In this document: positions 57,206 to 64,000 of the stretch, in pieces | How positions within the stretch are numbered: the stretch's first letter is position 1 | Layout: each line of letters opens with the position of its first letter | NCBI RefSeq assembly: GCF_003287455.1 | Contig: NZ_PRLC01000006.1 | Location: forward strand, 1-64,000 | DNA: 64,000 nt | Direction: 5' to 3' | Source: Faecalibacterium hattorii | GTDB lineage: Bacteria > Bacillota > Clostridia > Oscillospirales > Ruminococcaceae | Notes under the pieces: model-generated | What the model was told of the DNA's origin: nothing | Databases searched by the model: none | Seen by the model: the letters and a program-made list of their open reading frames with translations, nothing else | Made by a program: the position numbers and the translations under genes

Positions 57206-59260
57206 ATGATCTACAAAAAGCAATACGGTCAACCGTTTGATACCGAAAGTGTAGTGGGTTCTTTTCTGCCCATGATGGAAACGATACCCTATCTGACCAA
57301 GGAGCCGGATGGTTTCTCCTATGCCATGGAACCGCAGGATGTCCTGTATGGTCTTGGCGAAAACGTCCGTGGTATCAACAAGCGCGGGTGGGTGTACGAA
57401 AGCAAATGCTCCGATGACGGCAACCATACCGAGGGCAAATCCTCGCTGTACGGTGCTTATAATTTTATGATCGTGTCCGGCAAGGATACATTTGGCTTTT
57501 TTATCGACTACCCGGGCAAGGTCACCTTTGACTGCGGCTACACCGACATGGATACCTTACGCATCACGGTACCCGAGGAAAATTACGATCTCTACATCAT
57601 TGAGGGCGAGAGCCTGACCGATATTGTGCACCAGTTCCGCCAGTTGGTTGGGCGCAGTTATATTCCGCCCAAATGGGCTTTTGGCAACGCCCAGAGCCGC
57701 TGGAGCTACATGAACGAGGACGAGGTCCGCGAGGTGGTGGCAAATTACCGTGCCAATCATATGCCGCTGGACGCTGTGGTTCTGGATATTGATTACATGG
57801 AGCGTTACAAGGACTTTACGGTGGATGCGCAGCGCTTCCCGGATTTTGCGGACTTTGCCGCCGAGATGAAAGCGCAGGGCATCCATCTTGTCCCCATCAT
57901 CGATGCAGGAGTCAAGGTCGAAGAGGGATATGATGTGTACGAGGAAGGCGTGAAAAACGGCTACTTCTGCACGAATCAGGATGGCACTCCCTTTGTAGCC
58001 GGTGTGTGGCCGGGACGGGTACACTTCCCCGATATGCTCAACCCGGAAGCCCGTGCTTGGTTTGGCAGTCAATATAAAGTTCTGCTGGATCAGGGGATCG
58101 AGGGCTTCTGGAATGATATGAACGAGCCAGCAATCTTCTACGCAGAGGAAAGACTGAAAAAGGTCTTTGCTAAAATTGGGGAATACGACAAGCAAAACCT
58201 AGATATTTCCAGCTTTGGTGCTTTTACCAGCATGGTGGCAGAGCTTTCCAACAACGAAAACGATTATAAGCTGTTCTACCACAACACCAAGCAGGGGCGT
58301 ATGCGGCACGACAAGGTACATAATCTTTTTGGTTATAACATGACCCGTGCGGCGGGCGAGGCTTTTGAGCGGCTGGAGCCGGACAAGCGCATTTTGATGT
58401 ACTCCCGTTCTGCCTGCATCGGGATGCACCGGTATGGCGGCATCTGGACTGGCGACAACCATTCTTGGTGGAGCCACATTCTGCTTGCGCTGCACATGAT
58501 GCCCTCCCTGAATATGTGCGGCTTCCTGTACGAAGGCCCCGACATTGGCGGCTTTGGCAGCAATACCACGGAGGATCTGGTGCTGCGCTGGTACGGCATG
58601 GGCATCTTCTCTCCGCTGCTGCGGAACCACTCTGCCAAGGACACCCGCCGACAGGAACCCTACCGCTTTAAGAACAAGGCTGCCTTTGCTGGTATTTTAC
58701 AGCTGCGCTACCTGCTGCTGCCCTACATTTACAGCGAGTACATGAAGGCTGCTCTGCACGACAGCATGTACTGTATGCCGTTGGCGTTCGCCTTCCCGGA
58801 GGACGACTTTGCCCGCCGGGTGGAGGATGAGGTGATGATCGGTGAAAGCCTGTTGATCGCCCCGGTATATGAGCAAAATGCCCGTGGTCGGTATGTTTAT
58901 CTGCCGGAGGAGATGCTGCAGGTGAGGGTAAAGTGCAGCGAAAGCAACCGCATGGAAACCAGCGTGCTGCCAGCAGGTCATCATTACATTCCGGTGGAGC
59001 TGGATGAAGTGGTGTTCTATGTGCGCAAGGGATGCCTTGTACCCCTTGCCAAGGACGGCAAAAAGATCCAGAGCGTTGCCGATGTGGATTTTGCAGATCT
59101 GCGTCTGCTTGCCTATGCTCCCGATGGTGCATCCTACGAATACTATACCGATGACGGCGAGACAAGGGATTATGATAAGCCGGAACATTTTGTGCACATC
59201 ACGCTGGATGCGGATGGAAACGCAAAGAGCGATCGTGCTACGGTCAAAGTAGAAGGATAA
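57206..59260 (+). CDS. Glycoside hydrolase family 31 alpha-glucosidase-type enzyme
   Basis: 684 aa from ATG 57206 (GAGAGG upstream). The N-terminal beta-sandwich starts at about 15 (YGLGENVRGINKRG), then the catalytic barrel. The nucleophile is Asp304 (GFWNDMNEPAIF) and the acid/base Asp417 (GIWTGDNHSWW). WAFGNAQSRWSYMNEDEVRE and AVVLDIDYMERYKDFTVD complete the active site. No signal peptide, so cytosolic: it should release glucose from imported maltose/isomaltose-like oligosaccharides. Flanked by a repeat upstream and a strong terminator downstream. Confidence 0.95.
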   Translation: MIYKKQYGQPFDTESVVGSFLPMMETIPYLTKEPDGFSYAMEPQDVLYGLGENVRGINKRGWVYESKCSDDGNHTEGKSSLYGAYNFMIVSGKDTFGFFIDYPGKVTFDCGYTDMDTLRITVPEENYDLYIIEGESLTDIVHQFRQLVGRSYIPPKWAFGNAQSRWSYMNEDEVREVVANYRANHMPLDAVVLDIDYMERYKDFTVDAQRFPDFADFAAEMKAQGIHLVPIIDAGVKVEEGYDVYEEGVKNGYFCTNQDGTPFVAGVWPGRVHFPDMLNPEARAWFGSQYKVLLDQGIEGFWNDMNEPAIFYAEERLKKVFAKIGEYDKQNLDISSFGAFTSMVAELSNNENDYKLFYHNTKQGRMRHDKVHNLFGYNMTRAAGEAFERLEPDKRILMYSRSACIGMHRYGGIWTGDNHSWWSHILLALHMMPSLNMCGFLYEGPDIGGFGSNTTEDLVLRWYGMGIFSPLLRNHSAKDTRRQEPYRFKNKAAFAGILQLRYLLLPYIYSEYMKAALHDSMYCMPLAFAFPEDDFARRVEDEVMIGESLLIAPVYEQNARGRYVYLPEEMLQVRVKCSESNRMETSVLPAGHHYIPVELDEVVFYVRKGCLVPLAKDGKKIQSVADVDFADLRLLAYAPDGASYEYYTDDGETRDYDKPEHFVHITLDADGNAKSDRATVKVEG

Positions 59261-59286
59261 TCGTCAGTCATTACGCAGTTCCTACA

Positions 59287-59327
59287 GAGTGACAGCGTTT
59301 CAGCTTGAAATGCTGTCACTCTTTTTT
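59287..59327 (+). terminator. Terminator after the GH31 gene
   Basis: GAGTGACAGC pairs with GCTGTCACTC, then TTTTTT. Confidence 0.92.
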
Positions 59328-59362
59328 GTTGTCTATATCACAGACAAAATGGCCGTTTCATC

Positions 59363-59391
59363 TTGAAAACAGCGTAAAGATTTATTATAAT
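59363..59391 (+). promoter_or_regulatory. Promoter of the polymerase-YolD operon
   Basis: TTGAAA (59363-59368) - 17 bp - TATAAT (59386-59391), about 40 bp before ATG 59432. I see no clear LexA box overlapping it. Confidence 0.85.
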
Positions 59392-59431
59392 GAGATAAAT
59401 GGTTGTGAAACAAGCAAAAGAGGAGTGAATT

Positions 59432-60949
59432 ATGGCAGCGCAGCGCACCTATCTGGCAATCGACCTGAAAAGTTTCTATGCCTCGGTGGAGTGCGTAGAC
59501 CGTCATCTGGACCCCCTGACCACCAATCTGGTGGTGGCAGACGCCTCCCGCACCGAAAAGACCATCTGCCTTGCGGTGTCGCCCTCCCTGAAAGCCTACA
59601 AGATCCCCGGCAGAGCGCGGCTGTTTGAAGCCGTTCAGCGGGTGAAAGAGGTCAACGCTCAGCGGCTGCAAACTGCCATCCAGAAGAAAAAGGCAGTCCG
59701 GGGAGAGGATGGAAAATACCACTTTGCCAGCACCTCTTTCGATGCCAACGCCCTGAACGCAGACCCTGCACTGGGGTTGAGTTACATTGTTGCGCCGCCC
59801 CGGATGCAGCGGTATCTGGATGTGTCCACCCAGATCTACAAAACCTACCTCAAATATGTGTCCCCGGCAGATATTTACCCCTACTCCATCGACGAGGTTT
59901 TCATTGATGTGACGGGCTATCTGCCCTATTATCACATGAGCGCCCATGAGCTTGCCATGACCATGGTGCGGGAGGTGCTGACCAACACCGGCATCACCGC
60001 AACGGCGGGCATCGGCTCCAACCTCTACCTTGCAAAGCTGGCCATGGACATCGTAGCAAAGCACATCCCGGCGGACAAGGACGGCGTGCGTATTGCAGAG
60101 CTGGACGAGCAGTCCTATCGGTATCTGCTGTGGAACCATCGCCCGCTGACGGATTTCTGGATGACCGGTCCCGGCACAGTGAAAAAGCTGGAAGCCCACG
60201 GCATCTATACCATGGGGGACTTGGCACGGTTTTCTATCCACGGAGAAGATCGTCTGTATGAGATTTTTGGCGTGGATGCGGAAATTCTCATCGACCACGC
60301 ATGGGGCTATGAGCCCTGTGGTATGGCTGAGATCAAAAGCTACAAGCCCAGCACCAACAGCATCAGCGAGGGGCAGGTGCTGACCTGCCCTTACCCCAAC
60401 GACAAAGCCAAGCTCATCGTCCGGGAGATGGCAGAGATTCTGATGTTCCGGCTCACCGAAAAGAAGCTGGTGACGGAATCCATCACCTTGGAGATAGGCT
60501 ACGACCGGGAGAACGTGGACAAGGGCGGCTACCGTGGCCTGACCCAGACCGACCGCTACGGCAGAACCATCCCCAAGGCAGCCCACGGCACCGTCCGGTT
60601 CGATGCTCCCACCAATCTGGGCAGCACCCTCATCAACGAAAGCGCAAAGCTGTTTGAGCGCATCACTAACCCGGCGCTGACGGTGCGGCGCATTACCATC
60701 AACGCCAACAAGGTCACGCCGGACGAGGGCATCTATCAGGTGGATCTTTTCACGGACACCAAGAAGCTGGAAAAGGAGAAAAAACTCCAGCAAGCCATGC
60801 TGGGCATCAAGAACAAGTACGGCAAAAACGCCGTGCTGAAAGCCAGCAGCTACGAGGAAGGTGCCACCATGCGCCAGCGCAACGCACAAATCGGCGGGCA
60901 CAGCGCAGGAGGTTCGGCGGGAGGTTCAGATGGAAAACTACAAAAATAG
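59432..60949 (+). CDS. Y-family DNA polymerase (UmuC/ImpB type)
   Basis: 505 aa. Catalytic residues: Asp in YLAIDLKSFYASVECVDR, and the Asp-Glu pair in YPYSIDEVFIDVTGYL. Finger/thumb marks are SLKAYKIPGRARLFE and TATAGIGSNLYLAKLAMDIV. The little-finger domain follows (NENVDKGG-type loops). It is longer than DinB and has a glycine/serine tail (HSAGGSAGGSDGK). It copies damaged DNA in the SOS response. Overlaps the YolD-like gene by 20 bp, the usual partner in Firmicutes. Confidence 0.94.
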   Translation: MAAQRTYLAIDLKSFYASVECVDRHLDPLTTNLVVADASRTEKTICLAVSPSLKAYKIPGRARLFEAVQRVKEVNAQRLQTAIQKKKAVRGEDGKYHFASTSFDANALNADPALGLSYIVAPPRMQRYLDVSTQIYKTYLKYVSPADIYPYSIDEVFIDVTGYLPYYHMSAHELAMTMVREVLTNTGITATAGIGSNLYLAKLAMDIVAKHIPADKDGVRIAELDEQSYRYLLWNHRPLTDFWMTGPGTVKKLEAHGIYTMGDLARFSIHGEDRLYEIFGVDAEILIDHAWGYEPCGMAEIKSYKPSTNSISEGQVLTCPYPNDKAKLIVREMAEILMFRLTEKKLVTESITLEIGYDRENVDKGGYRGLTQTDRYGRTIPKAAHGTVRFDAPTNLGSTLINESAKLFERITNPALTVRRITINANKVTPDEGIYQVDLFTDTKKLEKEKKLQQAMLGIKNKYGKNAVLKASSYEEGATMRQRNAQIGGHSAGGSAGGSDGKLQK

Positions 60950-61427
60950 CAAGATCGGACAAGAGACCGCCCAAAAGTACGGGGACATCCTAGAGATGGA
61001 ACGCCCCCAGACCGAAGAATCGCTCCACAAGCACCCCCGCATGACCCTTCAGAACCGGGCAAAAATCTTCTCGCCCTTCTCTCCGCTGCGGGGCTATGAC
61101 GAGCAGCTTGCCGCAGAAAAGCAACGCACCGAGCGGGTGACCAAGCGCATTCTGACCGAGGAAGAAATGTCGGCTCTGTCCGATCGGCTGATGCAGGTCA
61201 CCAAGGGCATGACCATTACAGTGCGGTATTTCAAAGAGGATACCGCCCACCCGGAGATTCCCGCAGTGGGCAACTACATCACGCTGACCGGAAAAGCAGA
61301 CCGCATCGACCCGGTGTTCCGTACCTTGCAGGTGGGAGACACCGTGGTGCCCTTTGAAGATCTGGTGGAGGTCAGAGGGGAAGGCATCATGGACATTGAT
61401 GTGTATCTGGGCATCGGGAAAGAATAA
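60930..61427 (+). CDS. YolD-like protein
   Basis: 165 aa from ATG 60930 (GGGAGG upstream). The N-terminal half has HPRMTLQNRAKIFSPFSPLR, AEKQRTERVTKRILTEEEM. The C-terminal half (ITVRYFKEDTAHPEIPAVGN, FRTLQVGDTVVPFEDLVEV) is the YolD domain, a small beta-barrel thought to regulate or assist the Y-family polymerase. Longer than the roughly 110-aa Bacillus YolD. Starts inside the polymerase gene, so they are co-expressed. Confidence 0.88.
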   Translation: MENYKNSKIGQETAQKYGDILEMERPQTEESLHKHPRMTLQNRAKIFSPFSPLRGYDEQLAAEKQRTERVTKRILTEEEMSALSDRLMQVTKGMTITVRYFKEDTAHPEIPAVGNYITLTGKADRIDPVFRTLQVGDTVVPFEDLVEVRGEGIMDIDVYLGIGKE

Positions 61428-61524
61428 GATGATAAAAAATGCTGAAAGAGATGTTTATGGGACACCTCTTTCGATAAAATGACCTCAGAAGAAGCAAAAC
61501 ACACTTCGGATGGAGGAAAATACC

Positions 61525-61743
61525 ATGGCAAACGGTGATTACGGCTATTTCGGCAAAGGTGACACGGGCTATGCCCAGTACATGACGGCCTTCAACCGCA
61601 ACTTCGGCGGCTCGTCCGGCGGCGGTGGCGGCGGCGGAAACCACAACAATGGCGGCGGTGGCGGGGGAGACGGCAACGGTTGCGGCTGCCTTATCGCCAT
61701 TGCGGTGGTGGTCGTGCTGGTGCTCATTGCCATGGGAAGCTGA
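61525..61743 (+). CDS. Gly-rich single-helix membrane peptide
   Basis: 72 aa from ATG 61525 (TGGAGGA upstream). After a polar start (YGYFGKGDTGYAQYMTAFNR) come two Gly runs around HNN, a Cys pair (NGCGCLIA) and a C-terminal membrane helix. Such designs occur in small envelope or spore/stress proteins of Firmicutes, but no function is known. A degraded copy lies at 32460-32538. Confidence 0.65.
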   Translation: MANGDYGYFGKGDTGYAQYMTAFNRNFGGSSGGGGGGGNHNNGGGGGGDGNGCGCLIAIAVVVVLVLIAMGS

Positions 61744-61805
61744 GGGCATCCCCACAGTACAGGGCTGTCTTGCGTGACCCGGTCACAGAAAATCTAACTA
61801 GGAAA

Positions 61806-61902
61806 TGTTATCATATAGCCACAGGAAACACCAACAACATTCCGATGGAGGATTTTAATATGCCTACTGCAACCTGCATGGTCTGTGGATGACGAAGCTG
61901 TA
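61806..61902 (+). pseudogene. dfx: Desulfoferrodoxin remnant (start joined to end)
   Basis: The leader (AAATGTTATCATATAG, CCGATGGAGGATTTTAATAT) matches that of the intact dfx at 34.06-34.11 kb. Just after the ATG it jumps to the last 12 codons (TACTGCAACCTGCATGGTCT). About 330 bp are lost and the frame is broken. Confidence 0.88.
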
Positions 61903-61983
61903 AGAAATAAACGGGCTCCTGCCAGTGGTTAAACGGTTGCAGGAGTCTGTTTTGGCGTGCAGCCAATGGTTCTGGCGCAGACG

Positions 61984-62010
61984 TATCAGACAAAAATGAA
62001 AATGGAGTAA
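61984..62010 (+). pseudogene. Tail of a macrodomain gene
   Basis: CGTATCAGACAAAAATGAAA, AATGGAGTAA is identical to the end of the macrodomain gene at 33690-33718 (YQTKMKME then stop) and stands directly before sfsA in both places. The rest of the gene is gone. Confidence 0.8.
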
Positions 62011-62013
62011 ACA

Positions 62014-62679
62014 TTGAAATACAGAGAAATCGTGGACGGCATTTTTCTTGACCGTCCCAACCGTTTTATTGCCCATGTAGACGTGAACGGCACGGTGGAA
62101 ACCGTCCATGTCAAAAACACCGGGCGGTGCAGGGAACTGCTGCTGCCCGGTGCGGCGGTGCGTCTAGAAGTGTCAGACAACCCGAAACGCAAGACAAAAT
62201 ACGACCTTGTGGCGGTCCGCAAGCAGGAACTTGGCTGGGTCAATATGGACAGTCAGGCACCCAACAAGGTGGTAGGAGAATGGCTCTCAAAGCAGGAGTT
62301 TGACCTTGTCAGGCCGGAGTTTGCATACGGAAAATCCCGCATTGACTTCTACATGGAAAAGGGCGAACAGAAATACCTGCTGGAGGTCAAAGGCTGCACA
62401 TTGGAAGTGGGCGGCGTCGGCTATTTCCCGGATGCACCCACCGAACGGGGCGTGAAGCACTTGCACGAGCTAGCGCAAGCGCAGCGGGCAGGATATCGGT
62501 GCGCAGTGGCCTTTGTAATTCAGATGGAAGGCGTCGCCGAGGTAAGGCCGAATGTTGATATTCAGCCGGAGTTTGGCACAGCGCTGGCTGAAGCGAAAGC
62601 CGCTGGCGTGAGGGTGCTGTTCCTGCTTTGCCATGTCGGGCGGGACAGTCTGGAGATCGTGGAGCAGCGGGAAGGGTAA
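62014..62679 (+). CDS. sfsA: SfsA family protein (DNA/RNA-binding nuclease-like)
   Basis: 221 aa from TTG 62014, as in the truncated copy. DGIFLDRPNRFIAHVDVNGT, VHVKNTGRCRELLLPGAAVR, DLVAVRKQELGWVNMDSQAP and the core RIDFYMEKGEQKYLLEVKGC (Asp, Glu, Lys of a PD-(D/E)xK fold), then EYFPDAPTERG-like PDAPTERGVKHLHEL. SfsA is named for sugar fermentation stimulation in E. coli. Its cellular target is unclear. Confidence 0.93.
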   Translation: MKYREIVDGIFLDRPNRFIAHVDVNGTVETVHVKNTGRCRELLLPGAAVRLEVSDNPKRKTKYDLVAVRKQELGWVNMDSQAPNKVVGEWLSKQEFDLVRPEFAYGKSRIDFYMEKGEQKYLLEVKGCTLEVGGVGYFPDAPTERGVKHLHELAQAQRAGYRCAVAFVIQMEGVAEVRPNVDIQPEFGTALAEAKAAGVRVLFLLCHVGRDSLEIVEQREG

Positions 62680-62711
62680 AATGGGATGGAATGAAAGAAC
62701 ATCCTGTTTCT

Positions 62712-62807
62712 TATCGCAAGTCAAGAAATTAGCGCAACATTCAAACAGCATATTTGCGAGATGCAATTCAACGTTGTTGCTGTTGCATTAAAAAGTTGAA
62801 TTGCTAT
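62712..62807. repeat. 96-bp interspersed repeat, copy 2
   Basis: Second copy of the block at 57037-57132, with the same 10-bp inverted repeat. Its left flank is the sfsA end; its right flank is a terminator. Confidence 0.93.
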
Positions 62808-62831
62808 TGTAAAAATCAGGGGGTAAGTTAC

Positions 62832-62884
62832 AAAAGGCCGCTGTGTCGCAGAGCGCTTCTCCGGCACAGCGGCCTTTTCGTTTT
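62832..62884. terminator. Terminator after sfsA region
   Basis: AAAAGGCCGCTGTG pairs perfectly with CACAGCGGCCTTTT around 19 nt, then CGTTTTT. Confidence 0.9.
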
Positions 62885-62894
62885 TGGCTGCGGC

Positions 62895-63100
62895 TTACCG
62901 CATCCGTCCATCGCCGCCCATCAAGGCGGTCATTTCTTCAAGATAATCCAGCGGGAACGGCGGAGCGCACAGGGGCTTTATGGCAATGCTCATGAGCTTC
63001 ATGGGATTGTCGTCTGCCGCCACCCGGTTGGAGCTGAGCTTTCCGCAGCGTTTGCAGCGGTGGATGATGGCCCACTCGCCGCCTTTTTGAAATCATTGTT
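62895..63100 (-). pseudogene. C-terminal remnant of an RNHCP-domain protein
   Basis: The minus strand reads GEWAIIHRCKRCGKLSSNRV, then AADDNPMKLMSIAIKPL and ends GGDGRMR. HRCxxCG with NRxAxDDN is the end of the RNHCP zinc-ribbon family, whose earlier half carries the RNHCP motif. That half and the start are missing. The rest of 63101-63127 has nothing recognisable. Confidence 0.78.
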
Positions 63101-63127
63101 CATCATGCGTTCTGGAAAAGTTATATT

Positions 63128-63193
63128 TTTCGCACATTTTCTATTGACATGCTCTGTGCAATGTGATATATTTATCACACAAGATGTGCGAAA
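63128..63193 (+). promoter_or_regulatory. Promoter enclosed by two nested operators, before the membrane protein/XRE pair
   Basis: TTGACA (63144-63149) - 17 bp - TATATT (63167-63172). Outer perfect arms TTTCGCACAT (63128-63137) and ATGTGCGAAA (63184-63193) bracket it. An inner palindrome TGTGATA-TATT-TATCACA (63162-63179) covers the -10. Binding sites for the XRE regulator encoded downstream are the simplest reading. Confidence 0.75.
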
Positions 63194-63250
63194 TTTCTCA
63201 CCTCATTTCATTGTATGGTATATCTTCATTCGCAAGAAAGGAACTTTCCT

Positions 63251-63658
63251 ATGAAAAAAGTCACGTTGAAAGAGCTGGTCGCCGACAAGATCATCTTTGC
63301 CGTTCTGGTCGCGCTCTACTACTGGATGTGGGCACGGAACGACTGGAAGGATTTTTATCCCACTATCCAGACCGTTGTGGGTGGCTTCACGTTCTGGTAT
63401 TTTGTATTCCGCGCTATCCGGGTGCGGAAATATAAGCAGGAAGCTGCCGACGAAATGGCCGAGGCCAATCTCCACCGATGCGACAGCATCTGTCTGAAGG
63501 TCTGCAAGGCCGCCCTGATTGGGATTGGCTTTGCCTGTGCCATCGGTCGGCTCGTGCTCACCACCGAGGTCATCGGTTACTGCCTGATGGGGACGCTGAT
63601 CCTGATTGAAGTCGTGCGCACGGTTGCATTCTGGCTGATGGACGAGAAAGGACTCTGA
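63251..63658 (+). CDS. Small membrane protein paired with an XRE regulator
   Basis: 135 aa from ATG 63251 (GAAAGGAAC upstream). Four probable membrane segments: [48 protein letters not shown] and [15 protein letters not shown]. The layout (membrane protein followed at once by a 67-aa XRE regulator) recurs in Firmicutes. The membrane protein may sense a signal or respond to the regulator. Function unknown. Confidence 0.75.
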   Translation: MKKVTLKELVADKIIFAVLVALYYWMWARNDWKDFYPTIQTVVGGFTFWYFVFRAIRVRKYKQEAADEMAEANLHRCDSICLKVCKAALIGIGFACAIGRLVLTTEVIGYCLMGTLILIEVVRTVAFWLMDEKGL

Positions 63659-63660
63659 GC

Positions 63661-63864
63661 ATGGCACTGGTCACGAAACTGAAAGAATACCGGGAGCGGG
63701 ACAATTTCAAGCAGGCGGAGCTGGCCGAGCTGGTCGGGGTACGCCGGGAAACCATTGTCAACCTTGAAAAAGGCAAGTACAACCCCTCCCTGAAACTGGC
63801 GATGGACATTGCAAAGGTCTTTCACACCACGGTGGAAGAATTGTTTGCGTATACAGAGGATTAA
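63661..63864 (+). CDS. XRE-family helix-turn-helix regulator
   Basis: 67 aa, two bases after the previous stop. [20 protein letters not shown], then [20 protein letters not shown] and [16 protein letters not shown] form one complete HTH of the type seen in compact autoregulators. It likely controls its own operon by the operators at 63128-63193. No effector domain. Confidence 0.92.
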   Translation: MALVTKLKEYRERDNFKQAELAELVGVRRETIVNLEKGKYNPSLKLAMDIAKVFHTTVEELFAYTED

Positions 63865-63867
63865 AAA

Positions 63868-63914
63868 GACGCAGTGCAGATTATGGCAGGGCCGTAACCG
63901 GCACTGCGTCTTTG
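63868..63914 (+). terminator. Terminator after the XRE gene
   Basis: GACGCAGTGC pairs perfectly with GCACTGCGTC around 23 nt, then TTTG. The last 86 bases of the window hold nothing recognisable. Confidence 0.85.
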
Positions 63915-64000
63915 CGTGTGGCTGGCTTTCAAATAACGATATTGAGCGCAGGGTGTGACACCGCCGGTGCTGCACAGACCCAAGCTGTATTGTAAAAACG

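Overview
The window looks like a chromosomal segment of a Faecalibacterium species (F. prausnitzii group; Oscillospiraceae, Bacillota). The reasons are the moderate-to-high GC genes, strong AGGAGG ribosome sites, a SUF-only Fe-S operon, an FprA-type flavo-diiron protein plus desulfoferrodoxin (strict anaerobe), long GC-rich interspersed palindromic repeats, and above all a gene at 3782-4237. Its product starts MMMPANYSVIAENE and carries a double-glycine leader, which I recognise from memory as the Microbial Anti-inflammatory Molecule (MAM) family of F. prausnitzii. This was not checked against a database.

1-8.7 kb: repeat-rich DNA, tRNA-Asn, and the MAM secretion locus. The locus has a C39-peptidase ABC exporter, the MAM-like precursor, a second repeat cluster with a DUF559 gene, a small soluble protein, an HlyD-type adaptor and a BIG2 surface protein with a C-terminal membrane anchor. 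The logic is that of bacteriocin export: precursor, leader-cleaving exporter, adaptor and a wall-spanning partner. 8.7-13.8 kb: sufCBDSU operon on the minus strand, with overlapping genes. 13.9-19.7 kb: a GNAT gene, a PHP-phosphatase remnant, and an operon of three tandem secreted alpha/beta hydrolases followed by a transglutaminase-like protein. 19.7-29.2 kb: housekeeping genes (rmuC, fprA, prfB, a RING-like zinc/membrane protein, galU, rhomboid, holA, rnmV, a SigK-type sigma factor).

29.3-64 kb: an accessory mosaic in which small metabolic or stress genes alternate with many gene remnants. Intact genes include isochorismatase-like hydrolase, macrodomain, desulfoferrodoxin, DUF523, HAD, LMW-PTP, pentapeptide protein, Pth2, DUF5131, a DUF262/GmrSD-type gene, purine nucleoside phosphorylase, Hsp20, zinc alcohol dehydrogenase, adenine deaminase, MsrA, Fic, ThrE-type exporter, a large hybrid histidine kinase, GH31 alpha-glucosidase, a Y-family polymerase with YolD, SfsA, and a membrane protein/XRE pair. 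Remnants include YodL, a Gly-rich protein, SfsA, an ADP-ribosylglycohydrolase tail, a CysK tail, DUF554, HD, ArgG, IS3, SDR, desulfoferrodoxin and RNHCP. Several are clean deletions that keep the promoter, terminator or reading frame.

Two distant loci (32.4-34.5 kb and 61.5-62.7 kb) carry the same gene set with complementary losses: one has full sfsA and a gutted desulfoferrodoxin, the other the reverse. Duplicated intergenic blocks (42.65/44.44 kb and 57.04/62.71 kb) and nested palindromes point to frequent recombination between short repeats.
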